The notes under the pieces are model-generated. The model made no database searches and was not told where the DNA came from. It worked only from the letters and a program-made list of their open reading frames with translations. A DNA stretch of 64,000 bases from Azospirillum rugosum (GTDB lineage Bacteria > Pseudomonadota > Alphaproteobacteria > Azospirillales > Azospirillaceae). Shown piece by piece: positions 51,530 to 58,369 of this stretch (the first letter of the stretch is position 1; each line of letters begins with the position of its first letter). The stretch lies in assembly GCF_017876155.1 (NCBI RefSeq), contig NZ_JAGINP010000001.1:434001-498000 (forward strand), in the 5' to 3' direction. Position numbers and translations under genes: made by a program.

Positions 51530-51855
51530 GGCGTCACCGTCGGAAAGATTGTTGCGGGTTCATGGGATAGGGCAAAATCGTGGGGGGATGGCCCGCAGGG
51601 AGAAAGGCGCGCGGTTTTTGCCCCTCCCCCCGCCCGGCGCGGGCCGGCGCGCGAGGCCCCCGGGGTGGGGGTCGGGCGGCCCGGCTGGAGGCGACGGGCG
51701 AGGGCGGGCGGTAGGAACGAGGCGCGGACGGCGTTCCTGTGCGTCTCGGCCCGTGCTTTCCATAATGGCACTTGTGGAACTTTCGCCGTTCCAGATTGCC
51801 GTTGCGCATCAACGGCTTGGCCGAGACGTCCGAGATTATTCGAAGCGGACTTCAT
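51526..51855 (-). CDS. Unrecognised 109-residue protein between terminase subunits
   Basis: ATG 51855 overlaps the small-terminase stop (ATGA) and its own stop overlaps the large-terminase ATG (ATGA), so the three are translationally chained. The N-terminal half looks like a folded helical unit (NNLGRLGQAVDAQRQSG, LWKARAETHRNAVRASFLPP); the second half is Pro/Arg/Gly-rich. No family recognised. The double coupling is the main support for it being real. Confidence 0.6.
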   Translation of the reverse strand: MKSASNNLGRLGQAVDAQRQSGTAKVPQVPLWKARAETHRNAVRASFLPPALARRLQPGRPTPTPGASRAGPRRAGGGAKTARLSPCGPSPHDFALSHEPATIFPTVTP

Positions 51856-52400
51856 TCCGCCACTACATCTGGTGTGCCGTCCTGCCCGATCGCCGGCTGA
51901 TCGGCCCTGACTGCCGTCCCATCGAGGACAGGCGTCACATCGGCCGGCGCGCTCAGGTCGATGACCCAGCCGACCGCCACGTTGGCGTTCACGTTGGCGT
52001 TCACGTCGATCCGGTCGCCGTAGACCTTGGGCTTGCGCTTGGCCGCCAGCCACTTCAGCGCGTCGATGGCCGTGCGCCCGGCCTGTGCGTCCAGCTTGCC
52101 GTCCAGCACCTTCTTCGCCGCGTCGGCCACCTGATCCGCGTAGCTGTCGCCCTGCATCTCGCGTGCGCGCGCGTACTCGTTAGCGAGCGACGCATCACCT
52201 CTGATCCACTCGTAGACCGTCGGCTTGCTGGGCGTGTCCGGGAGGGCGCAGAAGGCGTCGAGGGAGCCGCCGTCGGTGATGTGCTGGAGGAGGCGCTCCC
52301 AGGCCTCGGCGCGACGCTCTGGGGTCCAGACGCGCGGACGCTTCGGCGCGGCGTGGTCGGGCAGGTCGATGCGGTCGGGCTGGGGCGTGGCGTCGGTCAT
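51852..52400 (-). CDS. Terminase small subunit
   Basis: 182 residues. N-terminal helix-turn-helix (GGSLDAFCALPDTPSKPTVY, EWIRGDASLANEYARAREMQ) and a helical core ending ALKWLAAKRKPKVYGDRI, typical of this terminase small subunit family. C-terminal tail is variable with an odd NANVNANVAV repeat. It recognises phage DNA for packaging. No ribosome site; the -10 of a promoter element lies seven bases before ATG. Confidence 0.88.
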   Translation of the reverse strand: MTDATPQPDRIDLPDHAAPKRPRVWTPERRAEAWERLLQHITDGGSLDAFCALPDTPSKPTVYEWIRGDASLANEYARAREMQGDSYADQVADAAKKVLDGKLDAQAGRTAIDALKWLAAKRKPKVYGDRIDVNANVNANVAVGWVIDLSAPADVTPVLDGTAVRADQPAIGQDGTPDVVAE

Positions 52401-52407
52401 GCCGCGG

Positions 52408-52442
52408 AGAGTAGCGGCGGGCTAGCGGGGTTCGTAACGCAC
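52408..52442 (-). promoter_or_regulatory. Phage promoter element, copy 7 (GTGCGTTAC)
   Basis: GTGCG-TTACGA, 18 bases, TACTCT, then seven bases to ATG 52400. Heads the terminase operon; divergent from copy 8. Confidence 0.6.
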
Positions 52443-52572
52443 CGCGAGGCTATGTGGGGAGGGACGCGCGCGAGGCTTGCGCACATCGCGAAAGGGCTGT
52501 CAAGAGACTTGCAATCCGTCCAGGGTTTCCAACGGGTCCAGCGAGGGCCAACCGGCTGTTGGTGCAGAGGGG

Positions 52573-52607
52573 GTGCGTTAACAGCCGGTTCGGGGAGGGG
52601 CTACGGT
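52573..52607 (+). promoter_or_regulatory. Phage promoter element, copy 8 (GTGCGTTAA), plus strand
   Basis: GTGCG-TTAACA, 18 bases, TACGGT, then six bases to ATG 52614. The only plus-strand copy; starts the small-gene block. With copy 7 it makes a divergent promoter pair 130 bases apart. Confidence 0.6.
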
Positions 52608-52613
52608 GCCCCC

Positions 52614-52838
52614 ATGACCGGCGACGAATTCCGATCCTGGCGCGAGCGCCACCGCATGACACAGCACCAGACCGGCGCGCTCCATTGCGTTGACGAGCGG
52701 GTCATTCGCCGCTGGGAGGCCGCCGGCCCGTCAGACGCCCCCATGGACCCGCGCTCCATCCTGCTGTGCGCCGCGTGGGATTGGCTGCTGCCCGATCGCC
52801 GCAAGCAGCTGCTGAAGCTGGCGCAGCGTCAGAAATGA
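52614..52838 (+). CDS. Small helix-turn-helix protein
   Basis: 74 residues. FRSWRERHRMTQHQTGALHC and DERVIRRWEAAG form an XRE-like helix-turn-helix. Start at the predicted +1 of promoter copy 8; stop overlaps the next ATG (ATGA). Being first in the block and facing the terminase operon, it may regulate late promoters (inference). Confidence 0.75.
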   Translation: MTGDEFRSWRERHRMTQHQTGALHCVDERVIRRWEAAGPSDAPMDPRSILLCAAWDWLLPDRRKQLLKLAQRQK

Positions 52839-53308
52839 TCCTGCCCGGCCTCGACGTGCTGGGCACCAACCGGGCGGAGGCGGTCAAGGTGCTCTGCCAG
52901 CTCGCCGGCCGCGGTGTGGGGCTGGAGGTGCTCGACGGCGGCGTGTCGGCGGCGCCGGATCAGGCCGGGGCGGTGTTCGCCTTGGTGGAGGCACTCGACC
53001 AGGCGGAACGCCGCTGGAACCGCGCGCAGTGGGAACCGGGCTTGCTGGCGGCCAGAAAGCGGGCCAAGGGCGGCGGGAGGAAGCCCAAGCTCCGGGGCAC
53101 CAAGAAGACCGCCACCAGGACGCTCTACTTCGACCTGACGTACCCGATTGAGCAGGTCGAGGAGTTCTCCGGGTGCTCCCGCACGACCCTATGGCGGGAG
53201 CATGGTCCGCGCACGAGGCAGCCGGGGGAATCGCTGGCCGACTTCGTCGCACGGCGGGATGGCAAGGCGACGTGGAAGCCAAAGCGCCGGCCGCGGGCGA
53301 AGGGCTAA
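52835..53308 (+). CDS. Resolvase-related protein lacking the catalytic serine region
   Basis: 157 residues. It aligns with the second half of a serine resolvase: LDVLGTNRAEAVKVLCQLAG, RGVGLEVLDGGV, FALVEALDQAERRWNRAQWE, GLLAARKRAKGGGRKPKL, then a C-terminal helix-turn-helix (VEEFSGCSRTTLWREHG). The N-terminal catalytic Ser segment is absent, so it cannot cut DNA in the usual way and may be a DNA-binding regulator. Coupled to the HTH gene before it. Confidence 0.65.
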   Translation: MILPGLDVLGTNRAEAVKVLCQLAGRGVGLEVLDGGVSAAPDQAGAVFALVEALDQAERRWNRAQWEPGLLAARKRAKGGGRKPKLRGTKKTATRTLYFDLTYPIEQVEEFSGCSRTTLWREHGPRTRQPGESLADFVARRDGKATWKPKRRPRAKG

Positions 53309-53638
53309 TCAGGCCGGGCGCTCGGTCGCCTTTAGCCTGACCCCTGGCCCACCGTGTTCGTCAGCGTCGATGAAGATCACGCGGGCGCGAAGGAAGTCCT
53401 CCAGCGCCTTCATGCTGTGCGTCTTCATGTTCGGAATTTCGTGTCCTGCCGCCTCTGCGCGCTGGACCGTCGCCATTCCCACATTGGTCGCCTCCCCGAG
53501 CGCCTTCGCGCTCAGGTCCAACAACTCGCGGCCTTTCTTGATCTGCCAGCCCGTCAACATGGCGCGATCATGCACCGCCGATGCTGGAATCGCCAAGCCC
53601 GATGCGCCGGAGGCGCTTTGTGATGTAATTTGCATCAT
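53309..53638 (-). CDS. XRE-family phage regulator (repressor-like)
   Basis: 109 residues from ATG 53638; ATG 53560 gives an 83-residue product starting directly with the HTH. The HTH is QIKKGRELLDLSAKALGEAT, GMATVQRAEAAGHEI; the tail VIFIDADEHGGPGVRLK is typical of small phage/integron-type regulators. Divergent from the MazG gene, with palindromes TGATG-N7-CATCA (53621-53637) and CATCAATGATG near 53680 between them. Confidence 0.8.
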   Translation of the reverse strand: MMQITSQSASGASGLAIPASAVHDRAMLTGWQIKKGRELLDLSAKALGEATNVGMATVQRAEAAGHEIPNMKTHSMKALEDFLRARVIFIDADEHGGPGVRLKATERPA

Positions 53639-53643
53639 GACTG

Positions 53644-53671
53644 TTGCATGTTACACGTCCCGTGCTATTGT
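53644..53671 (+). promoter_or_regulatory. Promoter of the MazG gene block
   Basis: -35 TTGCAT (53644-53649), 16 bases, -10 TATTGT (53666-53671), in a locally AT-rich stretch. Palindromes on both sides suggest control by the divergent XRE protein. Confidence 0.5.
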
Positions 53672-53697
53672 ATCAATCATCAATGATGGAGGTTATC

Positions 53698-54114
53698 ATG
53701 GGGTACGGGGCCAACAGCCTGAACTTTGATGCTCTGCGCGGCGCCAACGTCGCGCGCCTGCCCACGTTCAAGAACGCCAAGGGCGAGCCCGCCCACAGCG
53801 AGCCGGACGGTTCCGACTGGGCGCTGTCGGCCTGGGCCAACGCGGTGACCGGCGAGCTGGGCGAGGCCGCCAACCTGATCAAGAAGATCGAGCGCGGCGA
53901 CCTGACGCTGGACGAGGCCCGCCCGGCGTTGGCGAAGGAACTTGCCGACGTCCAGACCTACCTCGACATCCTGGCGTTCCGGGCCGGCGTGAACCTCGGG
54001 CAGGCGACCATCGACAAGTTCAACGAGGTCAGCGTGCGCGTGGGGAGCCCCGTCCGTCTCGACGCCGACGACTGGCGCTATGCGACGGCGCCGACGCCGG
54101 CCACCGCCGCCTGA
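53698..54114 (+). CDS. MazG-like nucleotide pyrophosphohydrolase
   Basis: 138 residues, ATG 53698 with GGAGG. MazG motif: WANAVTGELGEAANLIKKIE and ALAKELADVQTYLDILAFRA (E-x2-E...E-x2-D metal site). Phage MazG proteins hydrolyse NTPs or the alarmone ppGpp during infection. First gene of the small plus-strand cassette. Confidence 0.85.
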   Translation: MGYGANSLNFDALRGANVARLPTFKNAKGEPAHSEPDGSDWALSAWANAVTGELGEAANLIKKIERGDLTLDEARPALAKELADVQTYLDILAFRAGVNLGQATIDKFNEVSVRVGSPVRLDADDWRYATAPTPATAA

Positions 54115-54170
54115 CCAGGCGCGCCCCGTCGCCATCGCGGCGGGGCGCCTCACCAACGAGGGATCGCGCC

Positions 54171-54464
54171 GTGACCAAGCACGCCTGTCCAGTCTGCGGC
54201 GATCCGCGCGCCTATCCGATCTGGATCGACGCCGAGCCGCCGGCCGGCTGCCCGCATGACGAGACGTGGATGGATGGCAAGCCTCGCGCGGTCAACTCCG
54301 TCACCGAGTGCAGCTACCAGATGCGGCGGGCGGCCCAGCGCGCGGAAATGCGCCGGCTGTGCCCCGACGCTTTCGACGACGCCGGCAACGCCAAGCCCGG
54401 CCAATTCGCCCGTGCCCTGGAGGTGTGGGCGAAGGCCAATCCGGGCGCGGCTCTGATCATCTAA
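54171..54464 (+). CDS. Hypothetical phage protein with Cys pair
   Basis: 97 residues from GTG 54171. N-terminal zinc-ribbon-like HACPVCGDPRAYP with further Cys at GCPHDE and ECSYQM, then a helical C-terminal part. Unknown function. Preceded by a GC hairpin and AACGAG. Confidence 0.68.
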   Translation: MTKHACPVCGDPRAYPIWIDAEPPAGCPHDETWMDGKPRAVNSVTECSYQMRRAAQRAEMRRLCPDAFDDAGNAKPGQFARALEVWAKANPGAALII

Positions 54465-54497
54465 CCACCCCACAAACGAGCCAAAAGGAACCCGGCC

Positions 54498-55280
54498 ATG
54501 CTGGAGCGCGACGAAAAGGGCATCCTGCACGTAGTGGCCCTGTCCGGCGGAAAGGACAGCACCGCGCTCGCTCTGCGGCTGGCCGAGATGGAGCCACGCC
54601 AGTACAACTACGTCTGCACGCCCACCGGCGATGAACTCCCCGAGATGTTCGCCCACTGGCGCCGCATCGGCGAAATCCTCGGGCGGCGCATCCTGCCGAT
54701 CATGGCGCACACCGGGCTGTCGGGGATTGTCCGCGAGGAACGGATGATCCCCAACCACAGCGCCCGCTTCTGCACCCGCAAGCTGAAGATCGAGCCGTAT
54801 CAGGCATGGCTTCGCGCGCAGGTGCAGCACGGCCCCGTGATTTCCTATGTGGGCCTTCGCGCTGACGAGCCGGGCCGGGCTGGCGGGGCCTACGACATCG
54901 CCGAGGTCGCTGTCCGGTTTCCGATGCGGGAATGGGGTTGGGGTGTCGCCGATGTGCTGTCCTACCTTGAGCAGCGGGACGTGAGCATTCCGGAGCGCAC
55001 CGACTGCGCCCGCTGCTACGAACAGCAGCTCATCGAATGGTGGCTGCTGTGGAAGCAGCACCCGGACATCTTCGCCGATGCTGAACAACAGGAGGCCGAA
55101 GTGTCGGCGATGGTCGGCAAGCCCGTGAGTTGGCGCAGCCCGTCGCGCGACGCTTGGCCGGCCCAGCTCAAGGATCTGCGCGTCGAGTTCGAGCGCGGCC
55201 GCATCCCGCGCGACACGAAGCGCGTGCAGCGCCAGCGAGACCTATTCCGCGGCGGCCAGTGCCGCGTCTGCTCGATGTGA
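54498..55280 (+). CDS. PAPS reductase / ATP-pyrophosphatase family protein
   Basis: 260 residues. PP-loop ALSGGKDSTAL (SGGKDST 16-22) and downstream YVGLRADEPGRAGG. Two Cys pairs, DCARCYE and CRVCSM at the C-terminus, could hold an Fe-S cluster or zinc, as in DndC-type members. The family activates a substrate with ATP, often for sulfur chemistry. Phage members have no settled role; a nucleic acid modification is one possibility. Confidence 0.82.
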   Translation: MLERDEKGILHVVALSGGKDSTALALRLAEMEPRQYNYVCTPTGDELPEMFAHWRRIGEILGRRILPIMAHTGLSGIVREERMIPNHSARFCTRKLKIEPYQAWLRAQVQHGPVISYVGLRADEPGRAGGAYDIAEVAVRFPMREWGWGVADVLSYLEQRDVSIPERTDCARCYEQQLIEWWLLWKQHPDIFADAEQQEAEVSAMVGKPVSWRSPSRDAWPAQLKDLRVEFERGRIPRDTKRVQRQRDLFRGGQCRVCSM

Positions 55281-55287
55281 GGACAAT

Positions 55288-55467
55288 ATGGCCTGCTCCC
55301 TGTGCAAGCATTTCGCCCGTTGGGCGCCGACCGCCGCTATGCGGCACCCCCAGTACGGCGACTGTACCGACCCGGAACAGTGGGGCGAGGGTGGCACGCG
55401 CCTCGTCCGCGACTGTGAGACATGCGACCGGTTCGTTCGCGCCGAAAGCGACAACGCTGCCGCCTGA
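55288..55467 (+). CDS. Small Cys-rich protein
   Basis: 59 residues, GAGGA before ATG. CSLCKHFARW ... GDCTDPEQWGEGG ... DCETCDRFVR: five Cys in a C-x2-C ... C-x2-C layout typical of a zinc-binding knuckle. It follows the PAPS-reductase-like gene by seven bases. Confidence 0.65.
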   Translation: MACSLCKHFARWAPTAAMRHPQYGDCTDPEQWGEGGTRLVRDCETCDRFVRAESDNAAA

Positions 55468-55500
55468 GGGCGGCTCAACAACGAGCCCACAGGAGCCGCC

Positions 55501-56040
55501 ATGTACGACGGGAATTACCGAGCCGCGCTCGACTTGAAGCTCGAAGTGATCGAGCAGGCCCGCGACATGCTGGCGGCCTCGGCGGCATCGGTCGAAGTGG
55601 AAAGCGACCACTGGATTGGTGGCGCCGACGATCAATCGGAAGATTACTGCTACGACTGCGCCAGCGACGCCGTTGCTCGGCAGACCGTAGAGTCCCAGCC
55701 GGGAGCCGAACTCTTCGTGGACGGTGGATGGCGCAGCACGAGTGATGCGCCGAAAGCGTGCGTATGCTGTGGCGTGCGGCTCAACTACGCCCCAACCGAA
55801 TACTGCACCGATGAGGAAATCGGGCATTTCCTCGATTACTGGAACGATGACATCTCCCCCGGAGAAGCTCTGGACTTGGTCAATATCTTCGATGCGGTCG
55901 ACACGAACCCGCTCGAACACCAGGACTGGTACCAAAAGGACCGCCTCGCTGACGCTGTAAGACGGGTGGAGGAGGCGTTCATCCTTGCCGAGCGCGTCAT
56001 CTCCGCCGTCGTTTTCTGCACCAGCCAAACCACCCCATAA
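55501..56040 (+). CDS. Hypothetical phage protein with CxxC pairs
   Basis: 179 residues, AGGAG before ATG. YCYDCAS and CVCCGVRLNY form a likely zinc site around residues 50-100; the C-terminal half is acidic and helical. Not recognised. Confidence 0.65.
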   Translation: MYDGNYRAALDLKLEVIEQARDMLAASAASVEVESDHWIGGADDQSEDYCYDCASDAVARQTVESQPGAELFVDGGWRSTSDAPKACVCCGVRLNYAPTEYCTDEEIGHFLDYWNDDISPGEALDLVNIFDAVDTNPLEHQDWYQKDRLADAVRRVEEAFILAERVISAVVFCTSQTTP

Positions 56041-56135
56041 ACGAGCAGCTCCGCGACCGTGAGGCCGCAACCTACTGGCAGTCCATCGCGGATATCGCCC
56101 GCTCCCGTCTCCACCCGGCCGCCCTGGCGGCCTAA
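56040..56135 (+). pseudogene. Possible gene remnant (C-terminal 31 codons)
   Basis: A frame reading LRDREAATYWQSIADIARSR up to TAA 56133-56135 has coding-like composition but no start codon or ribosome site in frame; it starts at the stop of the previous gene. It may be the tail of a deleted gene. Weak. Confidence 0.25.
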
Positions 56136-56171
56136 GAACGCGTCTTCACCACCAGCCCACAGGAGCAAGCC

Positions 56172-56297
56172 ATGCCCGACCGCTACGAAGAGATCCTGGA
56201 CGACGACGGGGCCCCCACCGGCTACCACCGCGATACGGAGACCGGTGAAGTCGTCACGCTTGAGGATGAATACGACGCCGCGGACGACGAATGCTGA
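56172..56297 (+). CDS. Small acidic phage protein
   Basis: 41 residues, AGGAG before ATG 56172. Very acidic (YEEILDDDGAPTGYHR, LEDEYDAADDEC). Such small acidic proteins in phages can be DNA mimics or inhibitors; no evidence beyond charge. Confidence 0.55.
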   Translation: MPDRYEEILDDDGAPTGYHRDTETGEVVTLEDEYDAADDEC

Positions 56298-56348
56298 TCC
56301 ATGCCGCCCCGCTGTGTCACGGCGGGGCGGCTCACCAACGAGCCGATC

Positions 56349-56627
56349 ATGAGCACGACAGACTTCACCATCAAGGCTGGCTCCGTGCCGGCCTGTCCGA
56401 AATGCGGCAACCAGCAGCACTTTCGCGCCCACAGCGAACGGGTGGCGGAGGACTGCTGCGAGGTGTGGGTGACGTGCCGCTGCGGTCACGACCTCACGCA
56501 AGACGATAACAGCGAGCGGATGGAGGATGTGTGGGGCGCCCTGGATCGCGAGACGATCATCAACGCGATGCGCTGCACCTGGATCAGCCTCCTTCCGGCC
56601 ACCACCACCGCCCCCGCCGGGGCTTAG
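56349..56627 (+). CDS. Zinc-ribbon-type hypothetical protein
   Basis: 92 residues from ATG 56349. CPKCGNQQHF ... EDCCEVWVTCRCGHDL: four-Cys ribbon, then a helical end. Preceded by GC hairpin and AACGAG. Confidence 0.65.
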   Translation: MSTTDFTIKAGSVPACPKCGNQQHFRAHSERVAEDCCEVWVTCRCGHDLTQDDNSERMEDVWGALDRETIINAMRCTWISLLPATTTAPAGA

Positions 56628-56647
56628 AGACGAGCAAGAGCGCGACC

Positions 56648-56953
56648 ATGGGAAACTGGTCAGGCAAACACTGCATCATGAGCAGCGCCGCAAAGGAGAT
56701 GCGGGCGTTCGACGGCCTACCGCCCGAGGTCCGCGCCTCCCTCAACGCCTCCGTCTGCTGCTGGTCAGCGGCCGAATTTGCCCGTTGGCTCCGCGACGGC
56801 ATACCGATCCGCACCATCCTCGCCACGATCGAGGACGGCGACCAGGCCGAGCGGCACCGGCACCGCAAAGACAATGAGCGGATGACCATCCGCGTCCACC
56901 ATCGCCCGCTGGCCGAGGCCGCGCCGGCACCGACACAACAGCGCCTCCTCTGA
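56648..56953 (+). CDS. Small phage protein (DUF6525-like)
   Basis: 101 residues. Core MRAFDGLPPEVRASLNASV followed by WSAAEFARWL resembles the DUF6525 pattern (FDxLP...LR...W). Basic C-terminal half. Last gene of the plus-strand cassette. Confidence 0.6.
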   Translation: MGNWSGKHCIMSSAAKEMRAFDGLPPEVRASLNASVCCWSAAEFARWLRDGIPIRTILATIEDGDQAERHRHRKDNERMTIRVHHRPLAEAAPAPTQQRLL

Positions 56954-56973
56954 GGCGCAGAAACGAGGGAATG

Positions 56974-57000
56974 AAGGCCGCTCCACACCGGAGCGGCCTT
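56974..57000. terminator. Bidirectional hairpin between convergent phage operons
   Basis: Perfect 11-bp stem AAGGCCGCTCC / GGAGCGGCCTT between the plus-strand cassette and the minus-strand helicase gene. T content after the stem is modest. Confidence 0.6.
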
Positions 57001-57007
57001 CTGCGTT

Positions 57008-58366
57008 TCACCCCTCCGCCATGTCCATCTGCGCTTGGCGCGTGTCGTCGTTCCCGCGGGCGCCCCAGTCTTCGAAGTGCGGCCCGGGGTAGACAAGCTT
57101 CAGCGCGGGCTCGCTCGCCGATCCGATGTCCGTGGTCGGGGTGTATCGGCTGGCTTTACCCTCCAGCCACCGACAGGCGTCGATGTTGCAGTCGCGCAGG
57201 AAGTACAGCTGGTCGGCGTTACGGTTCATGCCGGTGCGGCTGACCGCTGTGGCCTCTCCGTCGTCGGTCAGCTGCGCCAGGATCAGGACCCAGATACCCA
57301 AGCGCTTCACCGTCGCCGCCAGCCATTCGGCCACGCGCCGAAGGTGCTCCTCCTCCGACGTGCCCGGCGGCCGGCCGGTGACCAGCTGCCAGTAATCCAC
57401 GATCACCCCAGCGCAGCGGTGCCGGTGCTTCGCCGCAAGGATCTCGGTGCGCAGCCGGTCCATCGTGCCGCCCGGCATGTCGACGTAGACCACGTTGTTC
57501 AGTCGCTGCTGCTCGGCCGTGGCGGCGTACTGCCCGGCGCGGGCCAGGATGGTCGCGTGCACATGCCCGATCAGGGCCATGCTGTGCGTCCCCAGCTCGC
57601 GGGCGACCTGCCTCTGCTCGATCTCCTGGGCGCCCATCTCCAGGGCGAGATACGCGTGCCGGACACCGGCCCGGTTCAGGGCGTAGCTGATCCCGCCGGC
57701 CAGGGCGGACTTGCCGGCCTTGCCCTTTCCGGCAATGCAGTACATGCGCCCGGCGTACATGCCGCCGCCCCAAGCCTTGTCGATCGAGGGATAGCCCGTC
57801 GGGTAGACCTTCCCGGGCTTCTCCATGCCCGCGACCATGGCCGCCAGCACCTCGGAGCGGGTCTTGGCGCCGCCGCCGTCGACCAGGGCCTCGGCATCCC
57901 CGATCACGACGGAGACGGCATCTTCGATGCGCTGGGTCTCGTCCGCCAGCACGATGGCGCGCAGGCCCGCGTCGATCAGCCGGCGGCGGACGGCGAGCTG
58001 GCGGATCGTGTCAGCGTAGTCGATGACGCTGGACGGCAGACCGGCGCCCCCGGCAAGGCCAGCGAGGTAGGTCCGGCCTCCGCCGAACTCCTGCAGCACG
58101 TCGTTGCACGAGTCCGCGACGTCGCCCAGCAGCCGGTGATCGACCGTCCGGCCCTGCGACACACGCTCAGCGATGGCGTCGTAGATCGCGGCGTGCACGG
58201 GGTCGGCGAAGTCTTCGGCGGTGATCCGACCGACGGTGCGGCCGAACGCTGCGGGCTGGGTCAGCAGGGCGCCCAGCAGCGCCTGCTCGACCTCCGGGTT
58301 CGCGTGGCGGTTCAGCATGCGGGAAATCGCTGGGATGTTCCGGAGGTCGGAGAAAGCGGCGTCCAT
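57008..58366 (-). CDS. DnaB-like replicative helicase
   Basis: 452 residues. N-terminal DnaB domain (about 20-125, NPEVEQALLGALLTQPAAF) and RecA-type motor (Walker A AGKGKAGKSALA, Walker B GVIVDYWQLV, ILAQLTDDGE). It unwinds phage DNA, loaded by the initiator encoded just upstream. The gene ends its operon at a hairpin shared with the convergent cassette. Confidence 0.9.
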   Translation of the reverse strand: MDAAFSDLRNIPAISRMLNRHANPEVEQALLGALLTQPAAFGRTVGRITAEDFADPVHAAIYDAIAERVSQGRTVDHRLLGDVADSCNDVLQEFGGGRTYLAGLAGGAGLPSSVIDYADTIRQLAVRRRLIDAGLRAIVLADETQRIEDAVSVVIGDAEALVDGGGAKTRSEVLAAMVAGMEKPGKVYPTGYPSIDKAWGGGMYAGRMYCIAGKGKAGKSALAGGISYALNRAGVRHAYLALEMGAQEIEQRQVARELGTHSMALIGHVHATILARAGQYAATAEQQRLNNVVYVDMPGGTMDRLRTEILAAKHRHRCAGVIVDYWQLVTGRPPGTSEEEHLRRVAEWLAATVKRLGIWVLILAQLTDDGEATAVSRTGMNRNADQLYFLRDCNIDACRWLEGKASRYTPTTDIGSASEPALKLVYPGPHFEDWGARGNDDTRQAQMDMAEG

Positions 58367-58369
58367 GGG

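Noticed and set aside
49190..51910. 906-codon plus-strand frame opposite the terminase
   Set aside because: Antisense to terminase large subunit with clear ATPase motifs; its product is Arg/His/Val-rich and without any family.
56059..56352. 97-codon frame over the small acidic gene
   Set aside because: Arg/Ser/Pro-rich shadow; the real genes at 56172 and 56349 have ribosome sites and sensible products in other frames.
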